Shown piece after piece: positions 31,626-38,945 of a DNA stretch of 38,945 nucleotides. Each line of letters starts with the position of its first letter. Within the stretch, counting starts at the first letter, position 1. The translations under genes were made by a program, and so were the position numbers. Source of the stretch: an uncultured Acidobacteriaceae bacterium (GTDB lineage Bacteria; Acidobacteriota; Terriglobia; Terriglobales; Acidobacteriaceae); assembly GCA_903828675.1 (NCBI GenBank), contig CAIKND010000205.1, positions 1 to 38,945 of the forward strand. The letters run 5' to 3'. Under the pieces are notes generated by a model. It had not been told where the DNA came from and did not search any database. It saw only the letters and a list, made by a program, of their open reading frames with translations.

Positions 31626-32021
31626 TCAGTCGTAATGGCAATCGAGATAGGAATCCATGGTGACCGAAACGGTCGTCTTCACTTCAACCGCCTTGCCGTT
31701 CAACAGGTAGGGCTTATATTTGTACTTTCGAACCGCATCGAGGACCGGCTTCCTGAGCATTGCTGGGCCTGAGAGAACCCTCGGATGAATAACATCCCCA
31801 TTCTTATCAATCACAATTGCCAAAACGACAGTAGCGGTAACACGAGCAGCCATTGGGATACGTGGACAGATAATCTCGGCTTTGTGGATGAGTAGCTTTT
31901 CGGCGACTTGTGCCGAGATCTGAATCTCATATGGAGGAGGTGTGCCGGAATTGCCCTTCGTCTGCGCAAACAGACCGGATACAAGAATCGCGGAGAGAAG
32001 AACAAGACAAGCCGCCTTCAT
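31626..32021 (-). CDS. exported protein with TonB C-terminal-type domain
   Basis: A 131-residue protein with a signal peptide (MKAACLVLLSAILVSGLFAQ) and a TonB_C-like domain: PRIPMAARVTATVVLAIVIDKNGDVIHPRVLSGPAMLRKPVLDAVRKYKYKPYLLNGKAVEVKTTV matches the usual V-x-G-x-V...G-x-V...A-x-x-W-x-F/Y-x-P pattern, split here for the eye. Unlike real TonB it has no proline-rich spacer or retained membrane anchor. Such stand-alone domains are common in Acidobacteriota and their role is unknown. TATGAT stands 8 nt before the ATG and no ribosome-binding site is seen. Confidence 0.8.
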   Translation of the reverse strand: MKAACLVLLSAILVSGLFAQTKGNSGTPPPYEIQISAQVAEKLLIHKAEIICPRIPMAARVTATVVLAIVIDKNGDVIHPRVLSGPAMLRKPVLDAVRKYKYKPYLLNGKAVEVKTTVSVTMDSYLDCHYD

Positions 32022-32029
32022 GGCAAGCG

Positions 32030-32035
32030 ATCATA
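32030..32035 (-). promoter_or_regulatory. -10-like hexamer TATGAT of the TonB-domain gene
   Basis: TATGAT (5 of 6 matches to TATAAT) lies 8 nt before the ATG on the minus strand, with no Shine-Dalgarno between. A leaderless transcript is possible. Confidence 0.3.
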
Positions 32036-32082
32036 CGCCCATCATCAGCCGAAAAGAAGAGCAATCCTGCCACCGCGCCCCA

Positions 32083-32118
32083 ACTGATCACAGATCACTG
32101 TTCACTGTGAACTACGAA
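32083..32118. repeat. short direct and inverted GTGAAC/GATCAC repeats
   Basis: This AT-balanced stretch repeats TGATCAC, AGATCACT, TTCACTGTGAAC and GAACTGTGAACT within about 40 nt, including a GTTCAC-T-GTGAAC inverted repeat at 32100-32112. It covers the last codons and stop of ispG. It resembles dispersed intergenic simple repeats; no function is assigned. Confidence 0.35.
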
Positions 32119-33347
32119 CTGTGAACTGCCTCTCGCCCATAGTGGCTTTCCACGTAGCGGTCCAGAATCTCCTTGAACTCGGCCACAATGGTGTCGCCTT
32201 TGAGCGTAGTGTAGAGCTTTCCGTCCACATACACAGGCGCCTTGGGGTCTTCGAACGTGCCCGGCAGGCTGATGCCGAGGTTCGCGTGCTTCGACTCGCC
32301 GGGCCCGTTGACAATGCAGCCCATGACCGCCAGTTTGAGTTCTTCCACGCCGGGATACTGTTTGCGCCACTCCGGCATCGACGTGCGCAGGTAGGTCTGA
32401 ATCTGCTCGGCCAGTTCTTGAAAATAGGTGCTGGTAGTGCGTCCGCATCCGGGGCAACTGGTCACTTGCGGCATGAAGCTGCGAATCGAGAGTGATTGCA
32501 AAATCTGCTGCGCGGCCAGCACTTCTTCAGTGCGGTCGCCGCCCGGCTTGGGCGTCAGACTCACGCGAATCGTGTCGCCGATTCCGGCCAGCAGCAGCGG
32601 CGCAAGGCCGGCCGTGGAGGCAATCAGCCCCTTGGCCCCCATGCCCGCTTCCGTGAGGCCCAGGTGCAGCACATAGTCGCAGCGCGAAGCCATGTTGGTA
32701 TACACATCGATCAAGTCGCGTACTCCGCTCACCTTGGCGGAGAGGATGATCTGGTCGTGCCTCAGTCCGTAATGCTCGGCGTTCTTGGCTGACTCCAGAG
32801 CGCTGACGACCATGGCTTCCATCATCACTTCGCGCGCGGGCTTCGGCTCGGCCGTCTTGCTGTTTTCGTCCATCATCCGCGTCAGCAGAGACTGGTCCAG
32901 CGAACCCCAGTTCACGCCGATGCGCACCGGCTTCTGGTTCTCGACCGCGCACTCGATCATGATGCGGAAGTTGTCGTCGTTCTTGCGTCCCACGGAGACG
33001 TTGCCGGGATTGATTCTGTACTTGGCCAGAGTCCGCGCCGTCTCAGGGAACTGCTTGAGCAGGAGGTGTCCGTTGTAGTGAAAATCGCCCACAATCGGTA
33101 CGCGGATGCCGCGCTTGTCCAGGCCTTCTACAATGGCGGGAACGGCCGCCGCGGCCTCTTCGTTGTTCACGGTTACGCGAACAATCTCTGACCCCGCGAG
33201 GGCCAGGGCCTCAACTTGCTCAATCGTGCCTGCAATGTCCGCGGTGTCGGTATTGGTCATTGACTGCACGACGACTGGGACCGCCCAGCCCACGCTAACC
33301 TGCCCTATTTTGACCGTGTCCGTTTTTCTGCGCTGAATCTCTGCCAT
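32112..33347 (-). CDS. ispG: (E)-4-hydroxy-3-methylbut-2-enyl-diphosphate synthase
   Basis: IspG (GcpE) converts MEcPP to HMBPP, the step before IspH, with a 4Fe-4S cluster. Cluster cysteines are C298 and C301 (SCPGCGR) and C344 ([10 protein letters not shown]). The N-terminal TIM-barrel part has the typical [18 protein letters not shown]-like (VGDFHYNG) and INPGNV motifs. The protein is 411 residues, slightly longer than the short bacterial form. Its C-terminal codons run into the short-repeat stretch, so the end may have been extended by repeat sequence. TAAAAT lies 6 nt before the ATG. Confidence 0.95.
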   Translation of the reverse strand: MAEIQRRKTDTVKIGQVSVGWAVPVVVQSMTNTDTADIAGTIEQVEALALAGSEIVRVTVNNEEAAAAVPAIVEGLDKRGIRVPIVGDFHYNGHLLLKQFPETARTLAKYRINPGNVSVGRKNDDNFRIMIECAVENQKPVRIGVNWGSLDQSLLTRMMDENSKTAEPKPAREVMMEAMVVSALESAKNAEHYGLRHDQIILSAKVSGVRDLIDVYTNMASRCDYVLHLGLTEAGMGAKGLIASTAGLAPLLLAGIGDTIRVSLTPKPGGDRTEEVLAAQQILQSLSIRSFMPQVTSCPGCGRTTSTYFQELAEQIQTYLRTSMPEWRKQYPGVEELKLAVMGCIVNGPGESKHANLGISLPGTFEDPKAPVYVDGKLYTTLKGDTIVAEFKEILDRYVESHYGREAVHSS

Positions 33348-33353
33348 ACATCG

Positions 33354-33381
33354 ATTTTACGCGTACCCCGGCTTGAGGCAA
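33354..33381 (-). promoter_or_regulatory. candidate ispG promoter (TTGCCT / TAAAAT)
   Basis: On the minus strand TTGCCT, a 16-nt spacer and TAAAAT are followed after 6 nt by the ispG ATG. Matches are 4 of 6 and 5 of 6. The transcript would be leaderless. Confidence 0.4.
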
Positions 33382-33416
33382 GGCCCAATTCATCTACCGG
33401 GCGAGGTCGGAAATAC

Positions 33417-33422
33417 GATAAT
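33417..33422 (+). promoter_or_regulatory. -10-like hexamer GATAAT of the ABC operon
   Basis: GATAAT (5 of 6) lies 8 nt before the ATG of the ABC ATPase gene, and no ribosome-binding site is visible. No convincing -35 is found. Confidence 0.3.
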
Positions 33423-33430
33423 CTAGCTCG

Positions 33431-34405
33431 ATGACGGATGGAACAAACGGCGCTGGTCCAACACTGCTGCTGCGCGGGCTCCGCAAGGCCTATGCCGATG
33501 TGCAGGCCGTGGATGGTGTCGATTTGGAAGTGGCGCGCGGCGAGTGCTTCGGGCTGCTCGGGCCGAATGGGGCAGGGAAGACAACGACCATCGAAATCTG
33601 CGAAGGGCTCACCGCGCCCGATGAAGGCACAGTCGAGTTGCTGGGTCTGAATTGGCGCACCGGGGCCCACGAACTCAGCCAGCGCATTGGCGTTCAGCTC
33701 CAGGAAACGCAATTCCCTGAAAAGCTTACGGTCGAAGAGACACTCAGCCTCTTTCGCAGCTTCTATCGCCGTGGGATCTCGGTCGAAGAGTCCGTCCGGA
33801 CGGCGCAACTGGAAGAAAAGCGCCGCTCCCGCGTAGGTGGCCTCTCCGGCGGCCAGAAGCAGCGGCTGGCGATGGCCTGCGCGCTGGTCGGCGACCCGGA
33901 ACTGCTTTTTCTCGATGAGCCCACCACCGGCCTCGACCCCCAGGCGCGCCGCCATCTTTGGGACCTGGTCGACGAACTCAAGCAGGCCGGGCGCACCATC
34001 ATTCTGACGACGCACTACATGGAAGAGGCCGAGCGGCTCTGCGACCGCGTGGCCATTATGGATCATGGTCGAGTGATCGCTCTCGGCACTCCGCAGCAGC
34101 TTATCGCCACGGTGGGCGGGGAAGACATAGTCGAGTTCGCCGTAAATTCGAGCGAACCGGGCAGCCATCATCCCGTTCGCGGCGTAGTGGATACCGCACG
34201 CCTTACGGAGATCCCCGGTGTGCAGTCGCACCGCGTAGACGCCGCGCTCCACCAGCTATCGGTGACGGAGCTGCATACCTCCGTCCCGCGTATCTTTGCC
34301 GCTCTCCGCGCGCAGGGCCTGCATCTGAGCGAGTTCCGTACCCACTCGGCAACACTCGAAGACGTGTTCGTGCGCCTCACGGGGAGGAACCTTCGCGATG
34401 AGTAA
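33431..34405 (+). CDS. ABC-2 type transporter ATP-binding protein
   Basis: A 324-residue ABC ATPase. Walker A is GPNGAGKTT, the Q-loop region GVQLQETQFPEKLTV, the signature LSGGQKQR and Walker B LLFLDEPTTGLD, with the switch histidine in TTHYMEEAERL. The C-terminal 80-100 residues are the extra domain usual in drug, Nod-factor or lipid exporter ATPases (CcmA/DrrA type). It overlaps the permease gene by 8 nt, so the pair forms one exporter with two of each subunit. The substrate is not known. Confidence 0.93.
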   Translation: MTDGTNGAGPTLLLRGLRKAYADVQAVDGVDLEVARGECFGLLGPNGAGKTTTIEICEGLTAPDEGTVELLGLNWRTGAHELSQRIGVQLQETQFPEKLTVEETLSLFRSFYRRGISVEESVRTAQLEEKRRSRVGGLSGGQKQRLAMACALVGDPELLFLDEPTTGLDPQARRHLWDLVDELKQAGRTIILTTHYMEEAERLCDRVAIMDHGRVIALGTPQQLIATVGGEDIVEFAVNSSEPGSHHPVRGVVDTARLTEIPGVQSHRVDAALHQLSVTELHTSVPRIFAALRAQGLHLSEFRTHSATLEDVFVRLTGRNLRDE

Positions 34406-35429
34406 TCTCCAACTGAGCAGCCTGTATCAGCTCACCGCCACGCGCTTCCGCTTGCTTTCGCGGGAGCCCGAGGCCATCTTCTGGATTTTCATCTTCCCTA
34501 TCCTGCTGGCCGTGGGACTTGGGATTGCCTTCCGCAACCGCCCCGCCGATGTGCTTCCGGTAGGCGCAACAACGCCGCAAATGGTGCGGGCGCTGGCCGC
34601 GGATAACGGCCTGAAAGCCGCGCTGCTGGATGAAGCCTCTGGCGCGCATGAACTGGCGACCGGGTCCATCCTGCTGCTCGCCGTACGGCAACCAGGCGGG
34701 GTCGCCTACCAGTTTGACGACACCAATCCCGATGCCCGTATCGCGCGGATGGTGGCGGATCGCGACCTGCAGGCAGCCGCCGGCCAGCGCGACGCGGTCC
34801 ATGCCGAGAACCGGCTGGTGCATGAAACCGGCTCACGCTACATCGACTTCGTTATTCCCGGACTGCTGGCCATGAACCTGATGGGTTCGGCAATGTGGGG
34901 GCTGGGCTTTTCGATTGTCGAGGCCCGCCAGAAGAAACTGCTCAAGCGCCTGGTGGCCTCGCCCATGCCGCGCTGGCAATACCTCGCGTCGTTTCTGCTC
35001 TCCCGGCTCGCCATGCTGGTGGTTGAGGTGGTGGTGTTTTTGGGGTTTGCGCGGGTGGCGTTTGGCGTGCCTTTTCGAGGTTCGCTGATTCAGTTGGCGT
35101 TGCTCTGCGTGCTCACTTCGCTGGTTTTCTCCGCACTTGGCCTGCTGGTGGCCTCGCGGGCAAAGACCATGGAAGCTGTCTCCGGGCTGATGAACCTGGT
35201 CATGCTCCCCATGTGGATACTTTCGGGTGTCTTCTTCTCCGCAGCGCGCTTTCCGGCCGTGATTCAGCCCTTCGTCCGCGCACTGCCACTCACGGCCGCC
35301 ATCGACGCCATGCGCGCCAATATGCTGCAAGGCACAGGCATGGCCCATCTTCTGGCCCCGGTGGCAATCCTGCTGGCGTGGTTTGTTCTTCCTTTTGCAG
35401 TTTCGCTGCGGATCTTCCGGTGGAGATAG
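34398..35429 (+). CDS. ABC-2 type transporter permease
   Basis: A 343-residue integral membrane protein. One segment near the N-terminus (FWIFIFPILLAVGLGIAF) is followed by a roughly 130-residue extracytoplasmic domain and then five segments (YIDFVIPGLLAMNLMGSAMWG; LAMLVVEVVVFLGFARVAFGV; LALLCVLTSLVFSALGLLVAS; LMNLVMLPMWILSGVFF; LLAPVAILLAWFVLPFAV). This is the ABC-2 permease layout. The ATG lies within the end of the ATPase gene, and GGGAGG 12 nt upstream may serve as ribosome-binding site. Likely an exporter of a drug, lipid or glycan. Confidence 0.9.
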   Translation: MSNLQLSSLYQLTATRFRLLSREPEAIFWIFIFPILLAVGLGIAFRNRPADVLPVGATTPQMVRALAADNGLKAALLDEASGAHELATGSILLLAVRQPGGVAYQFDDTNPDARIARMVADRDLQAAAGQRDAVHAENRLVHETGSRYIDFVIPGLLAMNLMGSAMWGLGFSIVEARQKKLLKRLVASPMPRWQYLASFLLSRLAMLVVEVVVFLGFARVAFGVPFRGSLIQLALLCVLTSLVFSALGLLVASRAKTMEAVSGLMNLVMLPMWILSGVFFSAARFPAVIQPFVRALPLTAAIDAMRANMLQGTGMAHLLAPVAILLAWFVLPFAVSLRIFRWR

Positions 35430-35494
35430 CGATACGGCGTTCCGTATTTGCGCCAGAATCTGTCCATCAAATAGCGCGGTCGATCGAGTGCCCC

Positions 35495-36118
35495 TTAATG
35501 CGGCCGTCCCGGCAGCACAAAATGCTCCGCGCAACGCGGCTCGTAGAAATCGCCGGCCATGATGATCGGGCTATCATACGAAGCGGGTTTCCCTTCGATC
35601 AGCCGCTGCGGATAGAGCGCCTTGGCTCCGCAGGTGCAGTAGGCCACCAATTCGGTGATGTTGCCTGAGTAGGTGCGGACAAGCCAGGAAAGATCAAGCA
35701 TTTCGCCGAAGGGCATGCCACGGAAATCGAGTTCCAGGCCCGACACCATGACGTCGTAGCCGGACTCCAGCAGCCTCCTGGTGAACGCGAAGAGATCCTG
35801 GACAAACTGGCCTTCGTCGATGGCGATACATTCGATGCGCTTGCCGATTTGCTGCTCTGTGGCCGCCATGACGGGCAGAACGGTCCAGGGATCCGAGGAC
35901 CGGAATTCAACCGCTTCCATCTTTCCGCAGCCGTTGCGATTGCGGCTTTCCACCAGTCCGGCGGCCGCCTTGGTGTCGTCGCTAGGCTTGAGAAGCATGA
36001 CGTATTGCTTGGCGTACTGGCGGCGGGTCTCGATCCTCCGTAGCAGTTCGGCGGTCTTGTTGCTGCGCATGGGCCCCACAATCAACTCCAGCTTGCCCAG
36101 TTCCAATTTGCCCGTCAC
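35495..36118 (-). CDS. tdk: thymidine kinase
   Basis: A 207-residue type II thymidine kinase, which phosphorylates thymidine in the salvage pathway. The P-loop is GPMRSNKTAEL; the usual G before K-T/S is replaced by N. DEGQF is the Walker B-like D-E-x-Q-F with the catalytic glutamate. The lasso zinc site is also atypical: YCTCG gives C-x-C rather than C-x-x-C, with EPRCAEH supplying the second pair as C and H. Starts at GTG with GGAG 6 nt upstream. Overall fold motifs are intact, so it is probably active, but the altered P-loop deserves a check. Confidence 0.88.
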   Translation of the reverse strand: MTGKLELGKLELIVGPMRSNKTAELLRRIETRRQYAKQYVMLLKPSDDTKAAAGLVESRNRNGCGKMEAVEFRSSDPWTVLPVMAATEQQIGKRIECIAIDEGQFVQDLFAFTRRLLESGYDVMVSGLELDFRGMPFGEMLDLSWLVRTYSGNITELVAYCTCGAKALYPQRLIEGKPASYDSPIIMAGDFYEPRCAEHFVLPGRPH

Positions 36119-36295
36119 GGTTGTCTCCAGTGTTTTCTGGTATCCGTTGTTGCCTAAACCACCTCATGACCGCCAAGTCTTGCAGAGCTATTCTGGCGGT
36201 GGAAAAACCGTCCCCAACTCAACCGGAGCCGCCGCTGCCTGACTCCGCCGCATTTCGTCGAAAGCGCCGGCAAGCCTGAGCCGGGTATCGCCCGT

Positions 36296-36301
36296 TAATA
36301 T
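36296..36301 (+). promoter_or_regulatory. -10-like hexamer TAATAT of hemE
   Basis: TAATAT lies 7 nt before the hemE ATG. It overlaps a small inverted repeat (ATATTG-T-CAATAT). No ribosome-binding site is seen, so this is another candidate leaderless start. Confidence 0.25.
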
Positions 36302-36308
36302 TGTCAAT

Positions 36309-37403
36309 ATGGAGCCCACTACCCCAATCCCCGCCGCTGCCGATACCGTCCCCGACACCATTCTCGACGGCAGCCGCTTCGTTCGCGCCTGTCTCCGCCG
36401 CCCCGTCGATCGCACCCCGGTCTGGTTTCTCCGCCAGGCTGGCCGCTATATGCAGGAGTACCGCGACGTCCGCAAGCACCACACGCTCGTCGAAATCTGC
36501 AAACAGCCCGAGATCGCCGCCGAGGTCACCATCACCGCCGCTGAAAAGCTGGGTGTAGACGCGGCCATTATCTTTGCCGACCTGCTGCTTCCGCTCGAGC
36601 CCATGGGCCTGCCTTTCGAATTCCAAGCCGGTGAGGGCCCCGTGGTCCATCATCCGGTTCGGACCGCTGAAGACGTTCTCGCCCTGCGCACCGACCGCGC
36701 TGAAGACCTGGTCTATGTGGCGCGCGCCATCGAGAAAGTGGCCGCGCACTTCCGTGACCGCCTCGGCATCATCGGCTTTTGTGGCGCGCCCTACACCTTG
36801 GCCAGCTACATGATCGAGGGCGGCGGCTCCAAAAATTACATCCACACCAAGCAGATGATGTATCGCGACCCGTTCTCGTGGCGCCTGCTGCTGGACAAGC
36901 TGGTCAAGGTGCTGGAAGACTACTGCCGCCTGCAGGTCCAGGCCGGCGCGGACGTCATACAGATCTTCGATAGCTGGGTCGGCTCGCTGGGCCTAGCCGA
37001 TTATCGCGAGTACGCCTTTGAAGCTTCCAAGCGCCTGGTGCGCTCGGTTCAACAGATGGGCGTCCCGGTCATTTATTTCGGAGTGGAAACCGCCGGCCTG
37101 CTCTCAGAGATGGCCTCCACCGGAGCCGACGTCATCGGTCTCGACTGGCGGCAGCCGCTCGACGAAGGCTGGCGTTCGGTCGGCCACGGCCACGCCGTTC
37201 AAGGCAATCTTGACCCCATCACCTTGTTCGCTCCGCTGGAAGTGCTGGAACTGCGCGTCAAAGAGATTCTCCGCGCCGCCAACGGACGTCCCGGCCACAT
37301 CTTCAATCTCGGACATGGAATTGTGCCCACCACCCCGGTAGAAAGCGTTCAGGCCGTTGTCAAAATGGTGCGCGAATTCCGCCTCGATCCGCCGGGCGTC
37401 TAA
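36309..37403 (+). CDS. hemE: uroporphyrinogen decarboxylase
   Basis: HemE decarboxylates uroporphyrinogen III to coproporphyrinogen III in the haem pathway. The protein is 364 residues. The N-terminal [18 protein letters not shown] is the family signature 1, with the arginines that bind substrate carboxylates. The catalytic aspartate lies in [35 protein letters not shown] is signature 2, and [14 protein letters not shown] is the conserved C-terminal motif. It is cytosolic and dimeric. hemH follows after a 101-nt gap on the same strand, giving a haem gene pair. Confidence 0.95.
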   Translation: MEPTTPIPAAADTVPDTILDGSRFVRACLRRPVDRTPVWFLRQAGRYMQEYRDVRKHHTLVEICKQPEIAAEVTITAAEKLGVDAAIIFADLLLPLEPMGLPFEFQAGEGPVVHHPVRTAEDVLALRTDRAEDLVYVARAIEKVAAHFRDRLGIIGFCGAPYTLASYMIEGGGSKNYIHTKQMMYRDPFSWRLLLDKLVKVLEDYCRLQVQAGADVIQIFDSWVGSLGLADYREYAFEASKRLVRSVQQMGVPVIYFGVETAGLLSEMASTGADVIGLDWRQPLDEGWRSVGHGHAVQGNLDPITLFAPLEVLELRVKEILRAANGRPGHIFNLGHGIVPTTPVESVQAVVKMVREFRLDPPGV

Positions 37404-37504
37404 GTAATTCAACCGATTTCCTTCCCCACCCTTTTGCCCGTGCTTCCGGCGTGAGAGTGGGCGAGCCTAACCCTCCATCGACCCCCTTACTCTGGAGCTC
37501 AAGA

Positions 37505-38467
37505 ATGCCTAAGCAAGCTGTCCTTCTCCTGGCTCACGGTACCCCTGAGACCGTCGAGCAGATTCCCGAATACCTGCGCAATGTGACCAGCGGCCGTTCG
37601 CTTCCTCAGGCTGTCATTGAAGAGATTCAGCACCGGTATTCGCTCATCGGCCACAGTCCGCTGACGGAGATTACAGCGGAGCAGGCGCGCCTGGTCGAGG
37701 AGCAACTGGCTGCCGGCGGCGACCGCGTCCCCGTTTACGTGGGTATGCGCAACTGGCGTCCCTACATCCCAGATGTGGTCCGCCAGATGCGCGCCGACGG
37801 CGTTGAAGAAGCGGCTGTCCTGTGTATGGCCCCCCAGAATTCCCGCACCAGCGTGGGTCTTTACCGGCGAGCAGTCGAGGCTGAGGCTGCCGGTCTGCGC
37901 ATCGATTTCACTTCGGGCTGGGCACAGCATCCGCTGCTCGCCGAGGCCTTCGCCGAACGGCTTCGCCCGGCTCTGGACAAGCTCTCCGCTGAAACCGGCG
38001 CGCCCGTTCCGGTACTCTTTACGGCTCACAGCGTACCGTGCCGGACGATACAAACTCCCGTGGCAGGTGACGCACAACCGCGCCTCTGGCCCGGCGCGGA
38101 AGCCGACCCCTACGCCGAAGATGCCAAGCGTACCGCCGCACTGGTGGCCGCGCTGGTCCCGGAGATGCCAAAATGGTGGTTCGCGTTCCAGAGCCAGGGC
38201 GCATCCGGCGGTCCCTGGATAGGCCCCACTGTTGAAAGCACGCTCGATGCCATCGCCGCTGAAGGCGTCAAGGCGCTAATACTGCAGCCGATCGGTTTTC
38301 TTTGTGATCACGTCGAAATACTTTTTGATGTAGATATACTGTTTCGCGAATATGCTGCTAAACTCGGCGTTCAGCTGGAGCGCCCTGAGTCGTTGAACGA
38401 TTCGCCCATCCTGGCCGGGGCGGTCGCGGATCTGGCACGGCAGGGGCTGGCGCGCCTGAGGGGCTGA
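37505..38467 (+). CDS. hemH: ferrochelatase (protoporphyrin or coproporphyrin type)
   Basis: A 320-residue ferrochelatase that inserts iron into a porphyrin. LLLAHGTPETVEQIPEYLRNV is the N-terminal motif. FTAHSVPCRTI carries the catalytic histidine, and IGFLCDHVEILFDVDI the conserved D-H-x-E with the acidic partner. WWFAFQSQGASGGPWIGPTVE is the typical substrate-wall region. I start at the ATG with GGAG 7 nt upstream; a longer frame 18 codons upstream lacks one. The length fits the monomeric or peripheral bacterial type; sequence alone does not decide between protoporphyrin and coproporphyrin use. Confidence 0.94.
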   Translation: MPKQAVLLLAHGTPETVEQIPEYLRNVTSGRSLPQAVIEEIQHRYSLIGHSPLTEITAEQARLVEEQLAAGGDRVPVYVGMRNWRPYIPDVVRQMRADGVEEAAVLCMAPQNSRTSVGLYRRAVEAEAAGLRIDFTSGWAQHPLLAEAFAERLRPALDKLSAETGAPVPVLFTAHSVPCRTIQTPVAGDAQPRLWPGAEADPYAEDAKRTAALVAALVPEMPKWWFAFQSQGASGGPWIGPTVESTLDAIAAEGVKALILQPIGFLCDHVEILFDVDILFREYAAKLGVQLERPESLNDSPILAGAVADLARQGLARLRG

Positions 38468-38557
38468 ACAGGGGTGGGATGGCAGCGCTCCTGGTTCCTC
38501 ACAAATAGTATAAGATTGTCGATTATCAATAACGTTAAGGTTTCTGGAGTTTACCCT

Positions 38558-38585
38558 TTGACAAACATCTTCCATGGAATAGGAT
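38558..38585 (+). promoter_or_regulatory. sigma-70-like promoter (TTGACA / TAGGAT)
   Basis: A perfect TTGACA is followed after 16 nt by TAGGAT (4 of 6). It points to the next gene on the plus strand, about 290 nt ahead, with the structured repeat in between. Confidence 0.4.
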
Positions 38586-38702
38586 AGGTGGTCGAGCGTC
38601 TGCGACCGATTTGGTTTGTCGAGGTGGATGTTGGCAGAAGTTGAGCTTTCCAGGTCAGGCATAAGCGGCGGTGTCGATTTTGGATCCAATCGCTGAGACT
38701 TA

Positions 38703-38852
38703 GAACTTATCCGTAAATTGCGCATTCAGGTAGCGCCGGCCTCCAGGCCGGCTGTCGTGCGGGTTTCCTGACCCGCACATTGCTGATGGCGGCGTGGACG
38801 CCGCCAGTATAGCCGGTCTAGAGACCGGCGCTACTTATTTGCGGATAAGTTC
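38703..38852. mobile_element. 150-bp nested-hairpin element with TTA flanks
   Basis: The ends are inverted repeats (GAACTTATCCG at the left, CGGATAAGTTC at the right, extending to 16-17 nt with one T/G wobble). They are flanked on both sides by TTA, a possible 3-bp target duplication. Inside is a second inverted repeat (GTAGCGCCGG, 38730-38739, with CCGGCGCTAC, 38825-38834) that encloses four perfect hairpins: GCCGGCC/GGCCGGC, GTGCGGGT/ACCCGCAC, GGCGGCGT/ACGCCGCC and GCCGGTCT/AGACCGGC. It has no coding capacity. It looks like a MITE or a BIME-type repeat. Confidence 0.6.
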
Positions 38853-38874
38853 TTAATGTTCTAAGGAGAGAACC

Positions 38875-38945
38875 GTGTCGTCCAGAGATTCACTGCATGC
38901 AACGGCTGAGCCGGCTGCATCTACCGAAATCAAAACACACGTTCC
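38875..38945 (+). CDS. 5' end of a gene cut by the window edge
   Basis: GTG preceded by AAGGAGAG at 5-nt spacing opens a frame that continues to the window end (23 complete codons, starting MSSRDSLHATAEP and ending IKTHV). The first 20 residues look like a variable N-terminal extension. The position after hemE and hemH suggests a further haem gene such as protoporphyrinogen oxidase, but the visible residues do not identify it. Confidence 0.5.
   Translation, partial: MSSRDSLHATAEPAASTEIKTHV

Larger units (their letters stand above)
38468..38874. other. intergenic region after hemH
   Basis: This 407-nt gap has no gene I can support. It holds a promoter-like pair and a 150-bp nested inverted-repeat element, listed separately, and a ribosome-binding site for the truncated gene at the window edge. 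An open frame on the minus strand here crosses hemH and shows no family-like features. Confidence 0.5.

Noticed and set aside
38276..38725. 149-codon minus-strand frame overlapping hemH
   Set aside because: Half of it is antisense to hemH and the other half runs into the nested repeat.

Overview
The window looks like a chromosomal segment of an Acidobacteriota bacterium, probably class Terriglobia. I infer this from the high-GC coding style, the hopanoid gene set and the accessory gene mix; there is no rRNA marker to prove it. I see no rRNA, tRNA, CRISPR array, prophage or intact insertion sequence. The backbone is a hopanoid (sterol-like triterpenoid lipid) locus flanked by MEP isoprenoid and haem genes.

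Layout. Positions 1-3980 hold hypothetical proteins, two of them with an N-terminal export signal or anchor, and a Gfo/Idh/MocA oxidoreductase. They are separated by long non-coding gaps with a G-quadruplex-type tract and short repeats. Positions 3981-7516 carry a large exported glycosidase-like protein (minus) and a GH108-type lysozyme (plus). Positions 7772-20640 are the hopanoid core on the plus strand: ispH, shc, hpnH, a small unknown ORF, hpnA, hpnG, two zinc-dependent MDR dehydrogenases, hpnC, hpnD, hpnE. A vapBC toxin-antitoxin pair sits inside this run on the opposite strand, next to a decayed copy of the hpnA 5' end. Positions 20621-27105 are a minus-strand run: RND-type adaptor, TPR protein, TolC-like protein, hpnJ, two 4-TM DMT proteins and a gamma-glutamylcyclotransferase-like protein. 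Positions 27215-30222 (plus) hold queF, an MFS transporter and an HpnB-like glycosyltransferase. Positions 30246-35429 hold an exported OB-fold-like protein, a second AbrB/PIN toxin-antitoxin pair, a TonB-C-domain protein, ispG and an ABC-2 type exporter. Positions 35495-38945 hold tdk, hemE, hemH, a highly structured 150-bp repeat and the first codons of a next gene.

How the genes work together. IspG and IspH supply isoprenyl diphosphates. HpnD, HpnC and HpnE turn farnesyl diphosphate into squalene. Shc cyclises it, HpnH adds adenosine and HpnG removes adenine to give ribosylhopane. An unassigned reductase must then make bacteriohopanetetrol, and the two MDR dehydrogenases beside hpnG are natural candidates. 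The GT2 enzyme and HpnJ point to a glycosylated or cyclitol-ether head group. The paired DMT proteins, the adaptor/TolC set and the MFS protein are candidate lipid movers.

Main points for a second look: the hpnA remnant plus vapBC insertion; a mobile-element-like inverted repeat whose end supplies a possible -35 for ispH; a recurring -10-like hexamer 6-8 nt before start codons, suggesting leaderless mRNAs; the MDR pair; the paired DMT proteins; and the nested-hairpin element after hemH.
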